This document shows, piece after piece, positions 14,988 through 18,129 of a DNA stretch of 18,129 bases. The stretch is taken from NCBI GenBank assembly GCA_947588775.1, contig CANPZQ010000028.1:1-18129 (forward strand), given 5' to 3'. A model generated the notes under the pieces. The model did no database searches. It saw only the letters and a program-made list of their open reading frames with translations, and was not told the origin of the DNA. Positions within the stretch are counted from its first letter, which is position 1; the number at the start of each line of letters is the position of its first letter. The position numbers and the translations under genes were made by a program. The DNA is from an uncultured Clostridia bacterium. GTDB taxonomy: Bacteria > Bacillota > Clostridia > Oscillospirales > Ruminococcaceae.

Positions 14988-15772
14988 CGGACTATCTTAG
15001 ATTTGAGGAGCTTACGGCCCTTTCAAAAGAGGAGCTCCATGTCGACAACGGGGTTGGAACGCTTTCGGAAAAGTATCTTCATGTATTCCTGAAAAACTAT
15101 CTCGAGCCCGACAAGAGCTGTCACGAAGTAAAGGTCGGCAAGTTCACGGCGGATATTTTAAACGGCGGCCATATCACGGAGATACAGACCAAAAACCTCA
15201 ATCTTCTGCGGGAAAAGCTTGAATATTACCTTCTTGAGGGCTATGAAGTCACGGTCGTCCACCCGATTCCGAGGGTGCGGAAGATGATTAACATCGACGC
15301 CGTAACCGGCGAAGTCGTCGGACAGAGGCGTGACGGCCACGTCGGGACGTTTTACGACGGAATACCCGAGCTTTACCGGATAAAATATTTCCTCGACTGG
15401 GAGAATTTCGATGTGAGGCTGATGCTCTTTGACATCGAGGAGTACCGCGAATCGACCGGCGGGGGAGTTACAAAAACCGGAAAGCCCCGGCGGCGGCGTT
15501 CAAAAAGAACCGAGAGAATCCCGATTGCTATCGGCGACTCGCTTATTTTGGACAACTCCGCCGACTATCTCGAATTTGTACCGAAGGGGCTTTCGGAGGA
15601 GTTTTTGGCCAAGGATTTTGCGCGGTGCGCCGGGGTTTCCCTGACAATTGCGAGAATGACGCTGAATATCCTGAACTACCTGCGGGTCGTTGAGCATATC
15701 AAAAACGACGGAAGAAAATATGTCTATAGGCTCAACAAATACTTTGATTACGGCAATATCGGCGAATACTGA
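14984..15772 (+). CDS. Putative PD-(D/E)XK nuclease-like protein with winged-helix tail
   Basis: A 262-residue protein of no confidently named family. The N-terminal 70 residues carry a possible nuclease core: E29 in GTLSEKYLH, D57 in KFTADIL, and E66-I-Q68 with K70 in HITEIQTKN. This is the E...D...ExQ form seen in some PD-(D/E)XK proteins. A strand-helix region with VTVVHPIPRVRKMI follows, then a basic linker (KPRRRRSKR, about 165-173). A C-terminal winged-helix-like domain (FLAKDFARCAGVSLTIARMT, ending in KYVYRL) follows. This layout suggests a DNA-binding or cleaving enzyme (inference from motifs, not proven). It starts with ATGA overlap on the preceding gene, and its stop lies inside the terminator hairpin. 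Confidence 0.75.
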   Translation: MTDYLRFEELTALSKEELHVDNGVGTLSEKYLHVFLKNYLEPDKSCHEVKVGKFTADILNGGHITEIQTKNLNLLREKLEYYLLEGYEVTVVHPIPRVRKMINIDAVTGEVVGQRRDGHVGTFYDGIPELYRIKYFLDWENFDVRLMLFDIEEYRESTGGGVTKTGKPRRRRSKRTERIPIAIGDSLILDNSADYLEFVPKGLSEEFLAKDFARCAGVSLTIARMTLNILNYLRVVEHIKNDGRKYVYRLNKYFDYGNIGEY

Positions 15773-15802
15773 TTTATATAATCGGTATTTGCCGAATTTT
15801 TT
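15759..15802 (+). terminator. Long hairpin terminator overlapping the stop codon
   Basis: A nearly perfect 16-bp hairpin runs from 15759 to 15795: TCGGCGAATAC then TGATT, loop TATAT (15775-15779), and the complementary AATCG then GTATTTGCCGA. It contains only two G-U pairs and is followed by TTTTTT. The TGA stop of the preceding gene lies inside the left arm. Confidence 0.9.
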
Positions 15803-15830
15803 GAAACTTTTCGGGCGGGTAAAATGTCTA
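15802..15830 (+). promoter_or_regulatory. Candidate ECF-type promoter of the sigma factor gene
   Basis: TGAAAC (15802-15807), 17 bases, and TGTCTA (15825-15830) resemble the AAC-containing -35 and GTC-type -10 used by extracytoplasmic-function sigma factors. These often transcribe their own genes. No competing TTGACA/TATAAT pair was seen here. Confidence 0.5.
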
Positions 15831-15835
15831 ACAGA

Positions 15836-15847
15836 TGTAACGTTACA
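15836..15847. promoter_or_regulatory. 12-bp palindrome TGTAACGTTACA
   Basis: This is a perfect palindrome in the leader of the sigma factor gene, between its candidate promoter and its AAAGGAGG ribosome binding site. Its GTAAC/GTTAC half-sites recur in the yhbD promoter region. It is a possible operator. Confidence 0.4.
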
Positions 15848-15862
15848 AAGGAGGGCAGCATT

Positions 15863-16375
15863 TTGGAAGCTGAATTTGAAAAAAGGCTGAAAGCCCGCGA
15901 CGCCGACGCGTTCATGCAGCTGTTTTCGGAGGTATCCGGGGAGCTGTACCGCGTGGCATATATCTATCTGAAAAACAGCGAGGACGCCCGCGACGTTGTG
16001 CAGGAAACGGCCTACAGGTGCTTTAAAAAAATCGGGAGGCTTAAAAACGCCGATTATTTTCGCACTTGGGCAGTGAGAACCGCCATAAACGCCGCTCTCG
16101 ACATAATCAAAAGAAACAAACGGACAGTCCCGCTTGAGGACGGCGGCGAGTTTATAAGCAATTCGCTGTCGCCGGAAAGCTCCGCGGAAGTTAGGGTAAT
16201 TCTTGAAAGGCTGATGAATTCTCTGAACGAGCGCGAAAAAAGCGTTGTGATAATGAGATTTGTCTGCGGAATGAGCCTTGAAGAAATTTCAAGGGCGATG
16301 AAGCAGCCGCTGAGCACCGTCAAGTCTACGCTTTACCGGGCTTTAGCCAGAATGAGAAAGGATGATTTTCAGTGA
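15863..16375 (+). CDS. ECF-type RNA polymerase sigma factor, probable TTG start
   Basis: A 170-residue sigma factor with the two ECF domains. Region 2 contains DARDVVQETAYRCFKKIGRL and YFRTWAVRTAINAALDIIKR. Region 4 contains LNEREKSVVIMRFVCGMSLE followed by a helix-turn-helix and LSTVKSTLYRALARMRK. It directs RNA polymerase to a small stress or envelope regulon when released by its anti-sigma factor. An ATG at 15824 is in frame but has no ribosome binding site and overlaps the candidate -10. TTG 15863 has AAAGGAGG (15847-15854) at ideal spacing and starts right at region 2. The GTGA overlap with the following gene couples it to its anti-sigma factor. Confidence 0.92.
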   Translation: MEAEFEKRLKARDADAFMQLFSEVSGELYRVAYIYLKNSEDARDVVQETAYRCFKKIGRLKNADYFRTWAVRTAINAALDIIKRNKRTVPLEDGGEFISNSLSPESSAEVRVILERLMNSLNEREKSVVIMRFVCGMSLEEISRAMKQPLSTVKSTLYRALARMRKDDFQ

Positions 16376-17364
16376 CGGATAAAATCAGAAAAGCTCTTGA
16401 ACTGATAGAGATTCCGGCCGGTCTGGATAAAGACGCCGAAAAAGGCGTCAGGCGGGCCGTAATCGAAGAGAAAAGGAGTCGGATAGCTATGAAAAAAACA
16501 GCAATAATTGCCGCAGCGTTCGCGCTTGTGATAGCGGCGTCTGCCGCAATCGGGGGTGGGCTGACAATCGCCAAAAAGCCGGGAAAAGTTGCCGAAAACG
16601 ACGGCGGGCCGGCGACGGCTGAAGAGGTTAAAACCGTTACCGAGAAGGACGGATATATGTTTATGGGAATCGACGCGGTATCAAAGAAGGCCGCGGTCGG
16701 AGTTGTCGGAAAAAGCGGCGGAATCGGCGATATAATTGAATTCGCAGACTACAAAATACTCGACGATTCCGAAAACGAGGTTGGCGGAAGCGAAAGCTTT
16801 TTGATGCAGTCGAGCTGGTATGACGGGGAAGGAGTGCTTCATGTATCGGACGTAATTCTAAGCGGCAAGCTTGTGGCCGACGGCGACGGAAAGCACTACG
16901 AGCTCGCAATCGACCCAGACGCTTTGAACGGGCTTACGTTCAGCCTTAAGACAAACTACGGCGTCGCCGAGGAGAACGGGGTGGCCGTCGCCGAAGCGGG
17001 GGAGAATGATATTGCCCTAAGCTTTGCGGAAGCGGGTGGCGGCAGAAAGAACCTCAATATCGACGTTCTTTCGGAGAAAGCTCCTTTCAGCGAGATAGCC
17101 GAAATTATTCCGATAGGCTACAGGGTGTTCGACGAAAACGGGACGGCTGTCGGCGCGGAGTATAACTTTACCGACGGCGAATCCGAAATCAATGCGTCGG
17201 AAACGTGGCGGCTTAAACGCGACGGCAAGGCGATGTATGTCGAGGACAGCGACGGCGACGGGGGACAGCGGTGCTTTGTGTACATCTGCGCGTTCAGGGC
17301 GAAGCTGAACGACGGAAGCGAGCTTGAAATTCATGGGGACTGGATAGTAGATTTTACGGTATAA
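16372..17364 (+). CDS. Membrane-anchored anti-sigma factor
   Basis: A 330-residue protein starting at GTG 16372, which overlaps the sigma stop by four bases. Residues 1-39 are a charged cytoplasmic helix region (IRKALELIEIPAGLDKDAEK) like the N-terminus of ECF anti-sigma proteins. A single membrane helix follows (about 41-66), then a roughly 260-residue outer domain rich in Gly, Asp and Glu. The gene order and topology, with no catalytic motif, support an anti-sigma role that holds the sigma factor inactive until an outside signal. The DUF4179-type family is a possible match but was not confirmed. A second ribosome binding site and ATG at residue 40 could make a shorter product. The gene ends at a strong terminator. 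Confidence 0.82.
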   Translation: MTDKIRKALELIEIPAGLDKDAEKGVRRAVIEEKRSRIAMKKTAIIAAAFALVIAASAAIGGGLTIAKKPGKVAENDGGPATAEEVKTVTEKDGYMFMGIDAVSKKAAVGVVGKSGGIGDIIEFADYKILDDSENEVGGSESFLMQSSWYDGEGVLHVSDVILSGKLVADGDGKHYELAIDPDALNGLTFSLKTNYGVAEENGVAVAEAGENDIALSFAEAGGGRKNLNIDVLSEKAPFSEIAEIIPIGYRVFDENGTAVGAEYNFTDGESEINASETWRLKRDGKAMYVEDSDGDGGQRCFVYICAFRAKLNDGSELEIHGDWIVDFTV

Positions 17365-17372
17365 AATATATT

Positions 17373-17407
17373 TTGCCGCCTGCCTTACGGTGGGCGGTAA
17401 TTTTTTT
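17373..17407 (+). terminator. Intrinsic terminator after the anti-sigma gene
   Basis: TTGCCGCCTGCC (17373-17384) pairs with GGTGGGCGGTAA (17389-17400) over 12 positions, including three G-U pairs, around a TTAC loop. Seven T residues (17401-17407) follow. It isolates the sigma/anti-sigma pair from the yhbD-like operon. Confidence 0.92.
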
Positions 17408-17438
17408 ATATTTTTTTGAAATTTTTTGCAAATAGCTA

Positions 17439-17467
17439 TTGACAACGTAACAATGTTATGTTACACT
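17439..17467 (+). promoter_or_regulatory. Sigma-A promoter of the yhbD-like operon
   Basis: A perfect -35 TTGACA (17439-17444), a 17-base spacer, and TACACT (17462-17467) follow an A/T-rich tract that could act as an UP element. The spacer contains half of the inverted repeat described next. Confidence 0.8.
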
Positions 17468-17487
17468 GTATGCAGTAACATTGTTAC
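17447..17487. promoter_or_regulatory. Operator-like GTAAC/GTTAC inverted repeats
   Basis: GTAACAATGTTA (17447-17458) and its exact reverse complement TAACATTGTTAC (17476-17487) are 17 bases apart. The right copy is itself GTAAC-ATT-GTTAC (17475-17487). TGTTACAC occurs twice in direct orientation (17459-17466 and 17482-17489). The repeats overlap the promoter spacer and the start of the transcript, a typical place for a repressor or MerR-type site. Confidence 0.6.
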
Positions 17488-17518
17488 ACTCACAAAGAGA
17501 GGAGGCGACGGCAAAAGT

Positions 17519-17917
17519 ATGGACGAGCTTATTTCCAAAAAGGAGCTTTTGCAAAAGTACGGAATTTCCTACGGAACGCTTTACCGCTGGAAGCGAATGG
17601 GGCTTATTCCGGAGGACTGGCTTGTAAAGAAGTCGACCTTTACAGGGCAGGAAACCTTTTTCAACCGCGAGCTTATCTGCACAAGAATTGAGGAAATTCT
17701 CTCGAAAAAGGACGTTTCTCCGCTGACTGAGATACAAAAGGAGCTCGGGAGAAAGACGGAGGAGCTTCCGAAGCTCAGGATTGTGACGAACTCGGGCGAC
17801 AAGCTTTTTTACTTGTCAGACGTGCGCGACCTTATAGTCACGGCAAACGGCGGACAGTACAGCTTCATTGGAGAAATCAACAAAAAAATTATGGAAATTT
17901 CCGAAAAGGAGGAATAA
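17519..17917 (+). CDS. YhbD-like regulator with MerR-type helix-turn-helix
   Basis: A 132-residue protein. Residues 6-36 (SKKELLQKYGISYGTLYRWKR then MGLIPEDWL) form a MerR-like winged helix-turn-helix. A helical part follows (about 50-75) and then a small beta-containing domain (KLRIVTNSGDKLFYLSDVRD). The layout and the bactofilin gene next door match B. subtilis YhbD (DUF4004-type), whose operon is yhbD-yhbE-yhbF. It probably controls its own operon through the inverted repeats in the promoter (inference). ATG 17519 is used. GGAGG (17501-17505) lies 13 bases upstream, which is longer than usual. Open frame extends upstream to 17426, but that part contains the promoter and operators. The next start is two bases after its stop. 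Confidence 0.85.
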   Translation: MDELISKKELLQKYGISYGTLYRWKRMGLIPEDWLVKKSTFTGQETFFNRELICTRIEEILSKKDVSPLTEIQKELGRKTEELPKLRIVTNSGDKLFYLSDVRDLIVTANGGQYSFIGEINKKIMEISEKEE

Positions 17918-17919
17918 TT

Positions 17920-18129
17920 ATGGCAGACATCAACATTTACGGAAGCAACGATTTTACCCCGGACGGTTCATTTTACGAAAAGGTGACGATTGCGGGGTCG
18001 GGCGACATCAGGGGAAGCCTGAATTGCCTGTCGCTGAAAATTTTCGGTTCGGGCGACATCATGGGCAGCGTTCGCTGCGAGGAAAACGTAGAAATCAGAG
18101 GTTCGGGAGACATCTGCGGAAGGCTTGAG
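17920..18129 (+). CDS. Bactofilin / polymer-forming cytoskeletal protein, 5' part
   Basis: Seventy codons are visible before the right edge, and the frame is still open. Three imperfect repeats of 17-18 residues begin IAGSGDIRGS, IFGSGDIMGS and IRGSGDICGR. This is the turn-by-turn pattern of a right-handed beta-helix, as in bactofilins and their relatives YhbE/YhbF. Those B. subtilis proteins (BacE/BacF) form membrane-associated assemblies needed for normal flagellar motility. Cysteines sit in the repeats (NC, RC, IC), which is unusual for a simple scaffold and may reflect close packing. AAAGGAGGAA lies just upstream of the ATG, inside the end of the regulator gene. Confidence 0.88.
   Translation, partial: MADINIYGSNDFTPDGSFYEKVTIAGSGDIRGSLNCLSLKIFGSGDIMGSVRCEENVEIRGSGDICGRLE

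Noticed and set aside
15824..15862. ATG start for the ECF sigma factor
   Set aside because: There is no ribosome binding site, it overlaps the candidate -10 and the palindrome, and TTG 15863 has a perfectly placed AAAGGAGG.
17985..18117. Short tandem DNA repeats near the right edge (GGTTCGGGCGACATC-like)
   Set aside because: They are explained by the GSGDI repeats of the bactofilin beta-helix. There is no spacer structure as in CRISPR.

Overview
This is an ordinary, gene-dense chromosomal stretch, about half G+C, from an anaerobic Gram-positive bacterium, most likely a spore-forming gut-type member of the Clostridia (Oscillospiraceae/Ruminococcaceae-like). The evidence is the block M50 protease - scpA - scpB - DUF2953 - GerW/YtfJ - D,D-carboxypeptidase - rluB, which mirrors the scpAB/ytfIJ/dacB/rluB neighbourhoods of Bacillus and Clostridia. 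Other support comes from an SGNH hydrolase with a DUF4358 lipoprotein, a zinc-ribbon L28, a C_GCAxxG_C_C protein and strong AGGAGG ribosome binding sites. No mobile element, CRISPR array, tRNA or rRNA was seen, and no gene-free stretch exceeds 300 bases.

Layout. (1) 1-2720: the 3' part of a surface operon on the + strand. It encodes an SGNH/GDSL hydrolase (cut by the window edge), a DUF4358 lipoprotein and an oligopeptide-binding lipoprotein, and ends at a bidirectional terminator. (2) 2770-2955, minus strand: rpmB, with its own promoter facing away from the next operon. (3) 3139-10100, + strand: a closely packed run of nine genes: M50 protease, scpA, scpB, DUF2953, gerW/ytfJ, D,D-carboxypeptidase, rluB, a small unknown protein and nicotinate phosphoribosyltransferase. 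It combines chromosome segregation, sporulation/spore cortex and RNA modification functions. (4) 10174-11427: a small membrane protein and a TVP38/TMEM64 protein behind a clear sigma-A promoter. (5) 11575-15772: a GH115 alpha-glucuronidase followed by two genes that each start inside the previous stop codon. These are a C_GCAxxG_C_C protein and a putative PD-(D/E)XK nuclease-like protein with a winged-helix tail. A 16-bp hairpin terminator closes the unit. (6) 15863-17364: an ECF sigma factor and its membrane anti-sigma partner, with a candidate self-recognised promoter and a terminator. (7) 17519 to the right edge: a YhbD-like MerR-type regulator and the start of a bactofilin, the counterpart of the B. 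subtilis yhbDEF locus, behind a promoter embedded in GTAAC/GTTAC inverted repeats.

The most interesting signals are regulatory. A hairpin fully hides the Shine-Dalgarno of the D,D-carboxypeptidase gene, and a candidate mother-cell-type promoter would start transcription inside that hairpin. An operator-like inverted repeat overlaps the yhbD promoter, and a related 12-bp palindrome lies in the sigma-factor leader. The ECF sigma and DUF2953 genes probably start at TTG codons. A ribosome binding site inside the anti-sigma gene could release its outer domain as a separate product.
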